A stretch of DNA of 64,000 bases from assembly GCF_001750145.1 (NCBI RefSeq), contig NZ_CP015732.1, positions 1,116,001 to 1,180,000 on the forward strand. The letters run 5' to 3'. The notes beneath the pieces were generated by a model, which worked only from the letters and a program-made list of their open reading frames with translations, was not told the DNA's origin and made no database searches. This stretch comes from Arthrobacter sp. U41. Its GTDB lineage: Bacteria > Actinomycetota > Actinomycetes > Actinomycetales > Micrococcaceae. A program made the translations under genes and the position numbers. Of the stretch, positions 34,264 through 42,217 are shown one piece after another. Position 1 is the first letter of the stretch; every line of letters starts with the position of its first letter.

Positions 34264-34298
34264 CTGTCAGGGGTAAAGTAGGTTTATGCTCATGACAG
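34264..34298. promoter_or_regulatory. Divergent promoter region with CTGTCA/TGACAG inverted repeat
   Basis: CTGTCA at 34264-34269 and TGACAG at 34293-34298 flank an A/T-richer core with TATGCT (about 34284), a possible -10 toward the CGNR gene. The left arm overlaps the AGGAGG ribosome site of the EamA gene. Weak evidence for an operator. Confidence 0.3.
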
Positions 34299-34325
34299 TA
34301 CGCCGCGCCAACGTAAGGAGTCAAG

Positions 34326-34868
34326 ATGGTCTTTGCCCCTGACACAGAGGTGGCCCTGCGGTCCGTCGTCAACCTGGTCAACTCCGCGGCCAACGGGGAG
34401 GAGCACCTGTCCTCGACGCAGGACCTGGATCGGTTCCTGGAAGCCGAGGGCTTCACTGGCTCGCGGACCCGGGACGCGGCCGAACTGGCCAGCGTGCACC
34501 GTCTCCGCGGCGAGCTCGCCGCCCTTTGGCTCGCGGAGGAATCCGTCGCAGTGGACACCGTGAACAGGCTGCTGCGGGAGGCGAAGGCACTCCCCCAGCT
34601 GGTCAAGCACGATGACTGGGACTGGCATCTGCACGCCACCACCCCGGACGCGCCGCTGGCGGACCGGATGAGCACAGAGGCGGCGATGGCCCTGGTTGAT
34701 GTCATCCGCAGCAAGGAAATGGACCGCCTGCTGGTGTGCGCCGCCGAGGACTGCAACGCCGTGGTGCTGGACCTCACCCGGAACCGCTCCAAACGCTACT
34801 GCGACACCGGGAACTGTGCGAACCGCGCGCACGTGGCGGCGTACCGGGCCCGGAAAGCCGCGTCCTGA
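34326..34868 (+). CDS. CGNR zinc-finger (ABATE-domain) regulator
   Basis: 180 residues. The N-terminal ABATE/DUF1470-like domain (ALRSVVNLVNSAANGEEHLS onward) is followed by a C-terminal CGNR-type zinc finger: CAAEDCNAVVLDL, then YCDTGNCANRAHVAAYRARK with four cysteines spaced as in the family. These are putative stress-linked transcription factors. AAGGAG stands before the ATG. It is divergent from the EamA transporter gene and may control it. No ligand is known. Confidence 0.88.
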   Translation: MVFAPDTEVALRSVVNLVNSAANGEEHLSSTQDLDRFLEAEGFTGSRTRDAAELASVHRLRGELAALWLAEESVAVDTVNRLLREAKALPQLVKHDDWDWHLHATTPDAPLADRMSTEAAMALVDVIRSKEMDRLLVCAAEDCNAVVLDLTRNRSKRYCDTGNCANRAHVAAYRARKAAS

Positions 34869-34932
34869 GCCCGCCATAGGGGCATCAAGCCTCAGGGATG
34901 GCCGTGCGCCGTAACTACGGCAGCCGAAGGCC

Positions 34933-35298
34933 CTAGCGGCGGTCGTCGCCGGGACCCGCGTCCGGGGCGTCCGCTTCCGGCCGGCCCTGTGCCGGGTGGC
35001 CGCCGTGGCCGGCGTGGCCGGCGTTTCGGGAGCTCAGGTTGATGCCGGACCCCTTGCCGAGTTGTTCGTCGTTGGGCTTGTGGCCCATTGAAAGCATGGC
35101 GATGACGACCAGGATCACGATGAACGCGATGCCTGCGGCAGTGAAGGCCAGGTCGAACCGGGGAGCCTTGGCGCTGCCCCCGGAGGCGAAAACCAGGGTG
35201 GCCACAAAGGCCAGCACAGCCCAGAACGCGGAGAACATGAGCGGTCCCTTGACCGAGGTCCGCAGCTTGCGCGGTTCTCCTGATTTCTGCTGTGCCAA
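34933..35298 (-). CDS. Small membrane protein, unknown
   Basis: 121 residues from a TTG at 35298, chosen because AGGAGG lies seven bases before it; the frame is open further up to 35364 without a ribosome site. The protein has a basic N-terminus (LAQQKSGEPRKLRT), two membrane helices (FSAFWAVLAFVATLVFASGG and AAGIAFIVILVVIAMLSMG) and a cytoplasmic or outer tail rich in Gly, His and Asp (NAGHAGHGGHP), which might bind metals. I cannot name a family. The next membrane protein gene lies 83 bp upstream on the same strand. Confidence 0.7.
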   Translation of the reverse strand: MAQQKSGEPRKLRTSVKGPLMFSAFWAVLAFVATLVFASGGSAKAPRFDLAFTAAGIAFIVILVVIAMLSMGHKPNDEQLGKGSGINLSSRNAGHAGHGGHPAQGRPEADAPDAGPGDDRR

Positions 35299-35381
35299 GG
35301 TGCTTCCTCCTGCAGCCGACGCCGCCAGGCGTGGCAGTTCTGATACCGCAATCGTTCTACGCAAGGTAGAACCTGTCGCTA

Positions 35382-35975
35382 TTAGTTTACGGCCTCTGTG
35401 GAATCCGCCCGTGCATCGTGGCGCAGGGTAAGCCCGGCCAGCGTCCAGAGCACTCCGCTGATGATGGCTCCGCCGCCGGCGACGCCGAGCAGCGCATGCG
35501 GGCCGAGGTCAATGAAGAACGGCAGCAAAGCTGCCGTCCCCAGCCCGACGACGCCGGAGGCCATCCAGTCGCGGGCGAGCACGGACCGGCCCCGGCTGGT
35601 GATGCCGAGGTGGAGTTCTGCGGCGCCGGCAAGGCCAAGGCCAAGGCCTGCCAGCACACCGAAAACGAGATTGCCGGACATAAGGCCGACTGCGGCCCCG
35701 GTTCCGGTCAGCACGGCGCCTGCAGCCGAAAGGATCTTGCCGGACGGCGACCCGGCGCGCAGGCCCGTCCTGTTGACGCTCCAGAGCAGCACCACACCGG
35801 TGGCCAGCAGGTAGAGGCCGCCGGCCCAGCCCATGCCTTCCGCGGGCGGCGAAGCCCAGAACACGGTCAAGGCACCAAATGCCAGAGCGACGGCGGCCCG
35901 GACCAGCACGGGTTTCCAGAGGTCCGCTGCGGCGGGCAGGGCAGTGGAGGCGTCAGGGGCTGCGGGGAGAGTCAC
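35382..35975 (-). CDS. Multi-pass membrane protein, unknown
   Basis: 197 residues with about six membrane helices (for example VRAAVALAFGALTVFWA, GGLYLLATGVVLLW, MASGVVGLGTAALLPFF). The pattern of short helices with Gly-rich loops resembles DUF308/HdeD-like acid-resistance membrane proteins but is not certain. It begins with a GTG. It is on the same strand as the small membrane protein downstream, and both may share a transcript. Confidence 0.7.
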   Translation of the reverse strand: MTLPAAPDASTALPAAADLWKPVLVRAAVALAFGALTVFWASPPAEGMGWAGGLYLLATGVVLLWSVNRTGLRAGSPSGKILSAAGAVLTGTGAAVGLMSGNLVFGVLAGLGLGLAGAAELHLGITSRGRSVLARDWMASGVVGLGTAALLPFFIDLGPHALLGVAGGGAIISGVLWTLAGLTLRHDARADSTEAVN

Positions 35976-36058
35976 CCGTCCAGTTTAGTGCGAAGCCGCA
36001 CCCGTGTGAGCCGGTTCCCGGGCAGGGCGGCCGGCAGGGCCGGCAGGGCGGGCCCCAG

Positions 36059-37414
36059 TCAGTGCGGGCCGAGCACCATCCACCGGTCCGTCCGGGCCCG
36101 GAGGCCCAGCGTCAGGGCCCTGGCCGCCATGTAGCCCAGCGAGAACGCCGCCCACAGCCAGAGCAGCCCCGCAGCGCCGTCGGCCCCGGACTGCCGGACT
36201 GCCAGCAGCAGCGGCAGATACACCGCGAGATTCACGACGCCGGCGATCGCCAGGTACTTCGCGTCCCCCGCGCCGATCAGCACGCCGTCGAGGACAAAGA
36301 CATAGCCGGCGATCGGCTGTGCTGCGGCCAGCACCCACAACGCGAGCGTGAGTGCGGCCCGGACCTCGACGTCGGACGTGAAGAGCAGTCCTGCCCACGG
36401 CGCCGCGGCGGCCAGCAGGATCCCGGTCAGCACGCCGAAGCCGAGACCCCAGCGGACCATGGTTCCGGTGAGCTCCCGCGCCGCGGCGGGGCGGGAGCCG
36501 CCGAGTTCCTTGCCGATCAGCGCCTGAGCGGCAATCGCGAGGGCGTCAAGGGCGAATGCCAGGAAGGTGAAGACGGTCATCGCGAGCTGGTGGGCGGCCA
36601 GGTTGACCGGCCCCTGGGCCGTGACCACCAGGACCGTGGCGAGGATCGCGATGCGCAGGCTGAGCGTCCGCAGCATCAGCCAGGAGCCCACCTTGGTCAT
36701 GGCGCGGATGCCCTGCCAGTCGGGCAGCAGCGGCACGCCGTGGCTGCGGGCGTTCCGCCGGACCATCACCACGTAGACCAGGGCCATGGCCCATTGGGCG
36801 ATGCTGGTGCCGATCGCCGAGCCGGCGACGGACCACTGCAGCCCGTAGACCAGGAAGAGGTTCAGCACGACATTCAGCGTGAATCCTGCTGCCGCCACCA
36901 GCAGCGGGGTGCGCGTGTCCTGCATGCCCCGCAGCACTCCGGTGCCGGCGAAGATCAGCAGCATCGCGACGAGTCCGGGCATCGACCAGCGCAGGTAGTC
37001 CACGGCGAAGGCACGCACCTCGCCGCGGGCGCCCATCAGGTCAAGGAGCGGTTCGGCGGCAAGGAAGCCGGCGGCGGCCAGGACGGTTCCCAGCAGCAGG
37101 GCCAGCCAGATGCCGTCACGTCCGGCGGCGAGGGCCTTGGGCAGCTGGCCGTTGCCGATGGCCCGCGCCACGGCCGGGGTGGTCGAATAGGCGAGGAACA
37201 CCATAAGTCCCACCGCTGTATGCAGCACCGCCGACGCGAGCCCGACGCCGGCGAGCTGGGCAACACCGAGGTGTCCGACGATCGCCGCATCCGCGAGAAG
37301 GAACAGCGGTTCGGCGATCAGCGCCCCCAGGGCCGGAACCGCAAGACGCAGGATCTCCCGCCGTCGCCCTGCCGGGGTCGGGAGCGCTGCGGGGGTCGGG
37401 GCGGAGGCTGGCAC
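36059..37414 (-). CDS. MATE-family efflux transporter (DinF subgroup)
   Basis: 451 residues with 12 membrane helices in two MatE halves. The first half starts AVPALGALIAEPLFLLADAA and the second near KVGSWLMLRTLSLRIAILAT. DinF-type pumps expel cationic drugs or oxidised compounds using ion gradients. The start is a GTG at 37414. It is divergent from the DoxX gene, and the operator-like repeats between them (37460-37506) could serve both. Substrates are unknown. Confidence 0.88.
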   Translation of the reverse strand: MPASAPTPAALPTPAGRRREILRLAVPALGALIAEPLFLLADAAIVGHLGVAQLAGVGLASAVLHTAVGLMVFLAYSTTPAVARAIGNGQLPKALAAGRDGIWLALLLGTVLAAAGFLAAEPLLDLMGARGEVRAFAVDYLRWSMPGLVAMLLIFAGTGVLRGMQDTRTPLLVAAAGFTLNVVLNLFLVYGLQWSVAGSAIGTSIAQWAMALVYVVMVRRNARSHGVPLLPDWQGIRAMTKVGSWLMLRTLSLRIAILATVLVVTAQGPVNLAAHQLAMTVFTFLAFALDALAIAAQALIGKELGGSRPAAARELTGTMVRWGLGFGVLTGILLAAAAPWAGLLFTSDVEVRAALTLALWVLAAAQPIAGYVFVLDGVLIGAGDAKYLAIAGVVNLAVYLPLLLAVRQSGADGAAGLLWLWAAFSLGYMAARALTLGLRARTDRWMVLGPH

Positions 37415-37459
37415 GGAACCACCCTAACCGGATCGCCGGCGTCGCACGGCTTCGTATTA

Positions 37460-37508
37460 GTTGACTTTTCAACCAACTGCCGGAAAAATAGAACTTGAAT
37501 CTTCAACC
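37460..37508. promoter_or_regulatory. Two TTGA-N4-TCAA palindromes in the MATE/DoxX promoter region
   Basis: GTTGACTTTTCAAC (37460-37473) and CTTGAATCTTCAAC (37494-37507) are similar palindromes, each followed by CAA. The first supplies a TTGACT -35, and AAAATA at 37485-37490 is a fair -10 for doxX with an 18-bp spacer, so the repeats bracket the promoter. TTGA/TCAA half-sites are typical of MarR/DUF24-type redox or quinone sensors. No such regulator is adjacent. Confidence 0.6.
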
Positions 37509-37561
37509 AAATCGGAGGCGGTCTGCAGCCGCCACGGTCCCTACGTCAGAACGGTATTCCC

Positions 37562-37996
37562 ATGAACCAGCCCACACTCACCACCACCGCCCGCACAATC
37601 CTGCGCGTCGTCACCGGCTTCCTTTTCGCCGCCCACGGATGGCAGAAATTCAACGAGTTCACCATTGCAGGCACCCAGGCCGCCTTCGCGCAGATGGGCG
37701 TTCCGGTCGCCAACCTCGTCGCCCCCGTCATCGCCACGCTGGAACTTGTCGGCGGCATCGCGCTGATCCTCGGCGTTCTCACCCGCGTGTTCGCCGCCCT
37801 CCTCGCGGTCGACATGCTCGGCGCCCTGTTCCTGGTCCATGCCCCGGCCGGAATCTTCGCCGCAACGGGAGGCTACGAATTGGTCCTGATCCTTGCCGCC
37901 GCCGCCCTGGCCGTTGCCCTCGTGGGCGCCGGCAAGGTCTCCGTGGACAAGGCCCTCTTCGGCCGCAGCGGCTCCAAGCTCAGCGTCCTGGCCTAG
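37562..37996 (+). CDS. DoxX-family membrane protein
   Basis: 144 residues with four membrane helices. The start TILRVVTGFLFAAHGWQKF is typical of DoxX/SURF4-like proteins, and ATLELVGGIALILGVLTRVF follows. Members take part in quinone-linked redox processes or oxidative-stress defence, often under MarR-type control, which fits the palindromes upstream. The ATG at 37562 has no strong ribosome site. A short repeat spans the stop codon and a long hairpin follows. Confidence 0.85.
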   Translation: MNQPTLTTTARTILRVVTGFLFAAHGWQKFNEFTIAGTQAAFAQMGVPVANLVAPVIATLELVGGIALILGVLTRVFAALLAVDMLGALFLVHAPAGIFAATGGYELVLILAAAALAVALVGAGKVSVDKALFGRSGSKLSVLA

Positions 37997-38022
37997 CCGC
38001 AGGCCTAGCCGCAGGCCTAGCA
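37991..38022. repeat. Short tandem repeat spanning the doxX stop codon
   Basis: The 12-bp unit CCTAGCCGCAGG occurs twice in a row, with a third partial copy, at about 37991-38022. The stop TAG of the DoxX gene is in the first unit, so copy-number change would not alter the protein. Confidence 0.65.
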
Positions 38023-38038
38023 GCGCCGGGGCCGGCGT

Positions 38039-38080
38039 GCGACGGCGGGCGGTCACCTTCGGGTGGCCGCCCGCCGTCGT
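38039..38080. terminator. 17-bp hairpin with TTCG tetraloop after doxX
   Basis: GACGGCGGGCGG pairs with CCGCCCGCCGTC, extended by five more pairs (one G-T) to a TTCG loop at 38058-38061. It is very stable and lies 45 bp past the stop. There is no T-run, so termination may need other factors. Confidence 0.7.
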
Positions 38081-38160
38081 ATCCGGCCGCGTATGGCATC
38101 CGGGTCCGCGTTTGTGTCCTCGGCCGCGACGCTTCCGCGGCCGGTCAGTAAACTCACAGC

Positions 38161-39135
38161 ATGAGTGAGAATGCCCCCAATGCCGTGACCCTGCGCTTCC
38201 TTGCGGCGCCTACCGATGTTGGCCACAGCGGTTCGGTCGACGCCGGAACCGTGCTCGAGTGGGTGGACAAGGCGGCCTATGCCGCCGCCGTCGGCTGGTC
38301 GAAGTCCTATTGTGTGACGGCGTACGTGGGCAACATCCACTTTGCGGACCCGGTCAACAGCGGGGACATGGTCGAAGTCGAGGCAACAATTGTCTACACG
38401 GGCCGGTCCTCCATGCACATCCGCACGGTGGTGTCCTCGGGCGATCCGAAGGGCGGTCCGGCCACGATGCGCAGCCAGTGCATGGTGATCTTCGTGGCCG
38501 TTGGAGAGGACGGCAAACCCATCCCGGTGCCGGAGTTTGAGCCGACGACGCCGGAAGAAATTGAACAGCGCGACCATGCCCTGGCCCGGATCAAGGTCCG
38601 CGAGGACATCGTCCAGGCGATGAGCGGCCAGGAATACACCGACGCCGGAACCGCCGAGAATGTGGTCCTTCGCTTTATGGCCGCCCCCACGGATGTGAAC
38701 TGGGGCGGCAAGGTGCACGGCGGCATCGTTATGAAATGGATTGACGAAGCGGCCTACGTCTGCGCCTCGCGGTACTGCGGGATGGACACGGTGGCCGTCT
38801 TCTCCGGCGGCGTGCGTTTTTATCGGCCGCTGCTGATTGGCCACGTGGTGGAGGTGGAGGCCCGGCTGGTCTACACCGGAACCAAGGGGATGCACATCGC
38901 GGTCCATGTCCGCTCCGGGGATCCGAAGGGACGCGAACTGGCCCTCACGACCTACTGCCTGACCGTGATGGTGGCACGCGACGAGCACGGCACGTCCGTC
39001 CCGATCCCGCAGTGGGTGCCGGTGTCCGAGGAGGACAAGCGGCTGCACGCGCATGCCCGCGAGCTGCTGGAGATCCGGGGCAATGCTCCGGGGAACCGGC
39101 TGCCCAACCACCTGCTTCGGGCCGGCGGCCAGTAG
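38161..39135 (+). CDS. Acyl-CoA thioesterase with two hotdog domains
   Basis: 324 residues made of two repeated hotdog domains, residues about 8-150 and 165-310. Each has the pattern FLAAPTDVGHSGSVDAGTVLEW / FMAAPTDVNWGGKVHGGIVM and a following WVDKAAYAAA / WIDEAAYVCA helix with the catalytic Asp. This is the BACH/ACOT12-like acyl-CoA hydrolase layout. The first repeat has HSGSVDAG where the second keeps VHGG, so only the second site may be fully standard. It cleaves acyl-CoA in the cytoplasm; chain-length preference is unknown. Confidence 0.88.
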   Translation: MSENAPNAVTLRFLAAPTDVGHSGSVDAGTVLEWVDKAAYAAAVGWSKSYCVTAYVGNIHFADPVNSGDMVEVEATIVYTGRSSMHIRTVVSSGDPKGGPATMRSQCMVIFVAVGEDGKPIPVPEFEPTTPEEIEQRDHALARIKVREDIVQAMSGQEYTDAGTAENVVLRFMAAPTDVNWGGKVHGGIVMKWIDEAAYVCASRYCGMDTVAVFSGGVRFYRPLLIGHVVEVEARLVYTGTKGMHIAVHVRSGDPKGRELALTTYCLTVMVARDEHGTSVPIPQWVPVSEEDKRLHAHARELLEIRGNAPGNRLPNHLLRAGGQ

Positions 39136-39138
39136 CCC

Positions 39139-40521
39139 CTAGAAGCCGCCGCCCCCGGCGTCGGCGGCCATGTTGGCGAACCGCGAGTAGTGCCCTTGGA
39201 AGGCGACCACTATGTCCTTGGTCGGGCCGTTACGGTGCTTGGCGATGAGGATGTCCGCCTCGCCGGCGCGCGGTGATTCCTTGTCGTAGACGTCTTCGCG
39301 GTGCAGCAGGATGACCATGTCGGCATCCTGCTCGATGGAACCTGATTCACGCAGGTCCGAGACCATCGGGCGCTTGTCCTGGCGTTGCTCGGAGCCACGG
39401 TTCAGCTGCGACAGGGCAATGACGGGCACCTGGAGTTCCTTGGCAAGCAGCTTCAGCGCCCGGGAGAACTCGGAGACTTCCTGCTGGCGGGACTCCACTT
39501 TCTTGCCCGAGCTCATCAGCTGGAGGTAGTCAAGGATGACGAGCTTAAGGTCATGCTGCTGCTTCAGCCGCCGGCACTTCGCCCGGATTTCCATCAGCGA
39601 CATGTTGGGGCTGTCATCGATGAAGAGCGGGGCGTCATTCATCCGGCCCATCGTGGTAGCGATCTTGGACCACTGCTCGTCCTTGATTGTGCCCTTGCGC
39701 AGGTCCTGGAGGCCGATCGTGGCTTCCGCGGAGAGCAAACGCATGGCGATCTCGTTCCGGCCCATTTCCAGGGAGAACATAACAGTGGCGAGGTTGTTCT
39801 TGATGGCCGCGGAGCGGGCGAAGTCCAGCGCAAAGGTGGACTTGCCGACGGCGGGGCGGGCCGCAATGACGATCATCTGGCCGGGGTGCAGGCCATGCGT
39901 GAGCTCATCGAGTTCGTAGAAGCCGGTGGGAACACCCGTCATTCCCTCCTCGCGGTGCCCGGAGGCTTCGATCTCGTCCACGGTGGACTCCATCACGTCC
40001 TTGAGGACAACGTAGTCCTCCGCGGTGCGGCGCTCCGCCACGGCGTAAATCTCGGCCTGCGCCTGGTTGACCAGGTCCTCGACCTCGCCGTCCTGGCCGT
40101 AGCCGAGCTGGACGATCTTGGTGCCGGCATTGACCAGGCGGCGCAATACCGCGCGTTCGCCCACGATTTCGGCGTAGTAGCCGGCGTTGGCTGCGGTGGG
40201 AACCGTCTGGATGAGCTCGTGAAGGTAGGCGGGCCCGCCGATCCGGTTGATCTCGCCACGCTTGGTCAGTTCATCGGAGACCGTGACCGCGTCGGCGGGT
40301 TCGCCCCGGCCGTAGAGGTCGATGATGGCTTCGTAGATCGTCTCGTGGGCAGGGCGGTAGAAGTCCACGCCCCGCAGGATCTCGACGACGTCAGCGATGG
40401 CGTCCTTGGACAGCATCATGCCGCCCAGGACGGACTGCTCGGCGGGAATGTCCTGCGGCGGCTTGCGGCTGCCTTCGGCTCCACGAGTCCCCTCGACTGA
40501 GTCCAGATGCGTAACTGACAA
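39139..40521 (-). CDS. dnaB: Replicative DNA helicase DnaB
   Basis: 460 residues, intein-free. The N-terminal DnaB domain (PPQDIPAEQSVLGGMMLSKD) is followed by a RecA-like core with Walker A AARPAVGKSTFALD, Walker B-like LVILDYLQLM and the DnaB motif SQLNRGSEQR. It unwinds DNA at the fork as a hexamer. The start is TTG at 40521, with GGAGG nine bases upstream. Unlike in many genomes it does not directly follow rplI; about 4.5 kb and seven genes separate them. Its 636-bp upstream gap holds several DnaA boxes. Confidence 0.95.
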   Translation of the reverse strand: MSVTHLDSVEGTRGAEGSRKPPQDIPAEQSVLGGMMLSKDAIADVVEILRGVDFYRPAHETIYEAIIDLYGRGEPADAVTVSDELTKRGEINRIGGPAYLHELIQTVPTAANAGYYAEIVGERAVLRRLVNAGTKIVQLGYGQDGEVEDLVNQAQAEIYAVAERRTAEDYVVLKDVMESTVDEIEASGHREEGMTGVPTGFYELDELTHGLHPGQMIVIAARPAVGKSTFALDFARSAAIKNNLATVMFSLEMGRNEIAMRLLSAEATIGLQDLRKGTIKDEQWSKIATTMGRMNDAPLFIDDSPNMSLMEIRAKCRRLKQQHDLKLVILDYLQLMSSGKKVESRQQEVSEFSRALKLLAKELQVPVIALSQLNRGSEQRQDKRPMVSDLRESGSIEQDADMVILLHREDVYDKESPRAGEADILIAKHRNGPTKDIVVAFQGHYSRFANMAADAGGGGF

Positions 40522-41157
40522 AACTGCCGTCCTCCATAGTGTGCCGCGGCGGATGTCCGTGCGCCGGCGACGTGGGTGCCGTCGGCCTTCGTGCCCGCTG
40601 GCGTCGACGCCGGCGTAGGCCCGACGGTTCAGTACTACCAGCCGGCTCCGACACTTTGTCTGTCACCCCCACTCCCGGTTATCCACAGCCCGGGTCCGGC
40701 CTTGCGGGGCCCGGCTGTAAGGGAAGGCGTTATGCAGCCAGTAGAGGATTTCCGTATCCACGGCTCGATATCCAGCAACGTTAGCCCCCCATCCGGCGGG
40801 CACCAACCCGACCGGATGCCGACCCTGTGGATAACCTGTGCACTAGTGGCGCCTGCTTGTGCACAGCCTGTGGGAACAGCTGTGGATAGAAAATTAGTTG
40901 CGGCCACAATATGCCACTGACCTGCGGAAACACCGGGTTCATCTTGTGGACACAAAAGTTTTTCCGCCAAAGTTCATCCACAGCCCGCAGACTGCGGCTG
41001 GGGATACTCGGCGGGCCATGAGGCCATACAAGGCCGGAAATATGCACATTTCGTGATGGTCCTCACCCGGGCCCCGGAATTGACGCCGCGCACGGCCCAG
41101 GGTATGCCAAGCGCGGAATGTGCTGTGGATAACTGCGATCTGGCATAAGCTCTTCAC
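40522..41157. other. 636-bp gap between dnaB and an L7/L12-like gene, with a DnaA-box cluster
   Basis: No gene is supported. DnaA-box matches are TTATCCACA at 40679-40687, TGTGGATAA at 40826-40834, TGTGGATAG at 40881-40889, TCATCCACA at 40974-40982 and TGTGGATAA at 41124-41132; TTGTGGACA at 40944-40952 is a weaker one. They are in both orientations, and the 40880-40970 part is AT-richer than its surroundings. The gap holds the divergent promoters of dnaB and the next gene; the last box would sit near -35 of the latter. Confidence 0.75.
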
Positions 41158-41625
41158 ATGGGCGATGTACTGCTAGTCATACTGCCTGCCCTCATCCTGG
41201 CAGCGGTCCTCTGGGCGTTTGCCACGGCCCTCAAGCCACGTGATCTCGGCATGTCCGACGCGGACCGCTATCAGCAGGAACTGGCCGTTCGTTCACAGGC
41301 GCATTACGCCGCTCAGGTCCAGGCCGCCACTGCCGCCCGTGCCCGCGTCGACGCAGCCACCCGTCCCAGCCAGAACGAGCAACAGCAGTCCCAGCAGGCC
41401 GATCACGCCCGCAGGGCCTTGCGCGCCCAGGCGGGATCAGCACCTGCTGCAGGGATGCCCGGCTACCAGGGGCCGGTACTGCCCGGTGGCCAGCTGAACC
41501 CGCAGTTCGCGCTGCAGCTCCAGTCGATGGCCCGGAACGGCAAAAAGATCCAGGCCATCAAACTGCTGCGGCAGGCTACCCATTCAGATCTTTTGACCGC
41601 CAAGAAATATGTAGATCGGCTGTAG
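41158..41625 (+). CDS. Membrane-anchored protein with L7/L12 C-terminal-like domain
   Basis: 155 residues. An N-terminal membrane helix (VLLVILPALILAAVLWAF) is followed by a Gln/Ala-rich, probably coiled or disordered middle (residues 40-105). The end ARNGKKIQAIKLLRQATHSD, then LLTAKKYVDRL, resembles the ribosomal L7/L12 C-terminal domain, where GKIEAIKLVREAT-type helices bind elongation factors. The ATG has no ribosome site and may be leaderless, with CATAAG as a -10. It is four bases from a second, similar gene. The role is unknown. Confidence 0.75.
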   Translation: MGDVLLVILPALILAAVLWAFATALKPRDLGMSDADRYQQELAVRSQAHYAAQVQAATAARARVDAATRPSQNEQQQSQQADHARRALRAQAGSAPAAGMPGYQGPVLPGGQLNPQFALQLQSMARNGKKIQAIKLLRQATHSDLLTAKKYVDRL

Positions 41626-41629
41626 TTTC

Positions 41630-42202
41630 ATGGAATCCCTGCTCATTCCCCTCCTGATTTTGGCGTTCGTCGGAGCCGGCGTTCTGCTGGGCGCCCGCGT
41701 GCTCAGCCGCCGCGACGCCAGGTCCCGGCCGGAAGCCGCCGCCCCGCCAGGACGCGACCCGGTCCAGCTTGCGCGCGACGCCGCGGCGAAACTTACCCAG
41801 GAGCAGCACCGCCGCCTCTACGGGCTGATCGCCCAGGGGCAGGCCATGGCCGCCATCAAGCTGTACCTCGAGGCCACCGGAGACGGCCTGCGGGCCTCCC
41901 GCGATGCGGTGGGGGCACTGGCCGCCCACCCGCAGCCCTTCCGGCCCGAAGCACCCGTAGAGGCTCCCGGCGAGGACGAGGACGACGCGCCGCAGCGTTT
42001 CGCCTACCGTTACCGCGCGATCGCCAGCAAGGGCGATGTCACGCGCGAGGTCAGCAGCAACATGCTCAATGACGAGATCTATGGCAGGATCCGCACCCTG
42101 GCCAGGAGCGGTGACACCGAAGCCGCGGCCGAGGCGCTCACCCGCCACTCGGATATCTCGATCAAGCAGGCCCGCGAATTCATCGCCCTGCTCGAGGACT
42201 GA
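41630..42202 (+). CDS. Membrane-anchored protein with two L7/L12-CTD-like segments
   Basis: 190 residues. After a membrane helix (LLIPLLILAFVGAGVLLGA) and a Pro/Arg-rich linker come two related segments: LIAQGQAMAAIKLYLEATGD with LRASRDAVGAL, and LARSGDTEAAAEALTRHSD with ISIKQAREFIALLED. Both follow the L7/L12 C-terminal pattern of helix-turn-helix. An acidic stretch (EAPGEDEDDAP) separates them. The gene starts four bases after its paralog-like neighbour, so the two proteins are made together and may interact. No function is known to me. Confidence 0.72.
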   Translation: MESLLIPLLILAFVGAGVLLGARVLSRRDARSRPEAAAPPGRDPVQLARDAAAKLTQEQHRRLYGLIAQGQAMAAIKLYLEATGDGLRASRDAVGALAAHPQPFRPEAPVEAPGEDEDDAPQRFAYRYRAIASKGDVTREVSSNMLNDEIYGRIRTLARSGDTEAAAEALTRHSDISIKQAREFIALLED

Positions 42203-42217
42203 ACGCAGCCGCCTAGG

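Noticed and set aside
35879..37498. A 539-codon plus-strand frame opposite the MATE gene
   Set aside because: Low-complexity Gln/Arg/Gly translation, no start signal, and opposite an intact 12-helix transporter.
40522..41157. The DnaA-box gap as the chromosomal origin oriC
   Set aside because: dnaA, dnaN, recF and rpmH are not adjacent and the boxes are sparser than in known actinobacterial origins; regulation or titration fits better.
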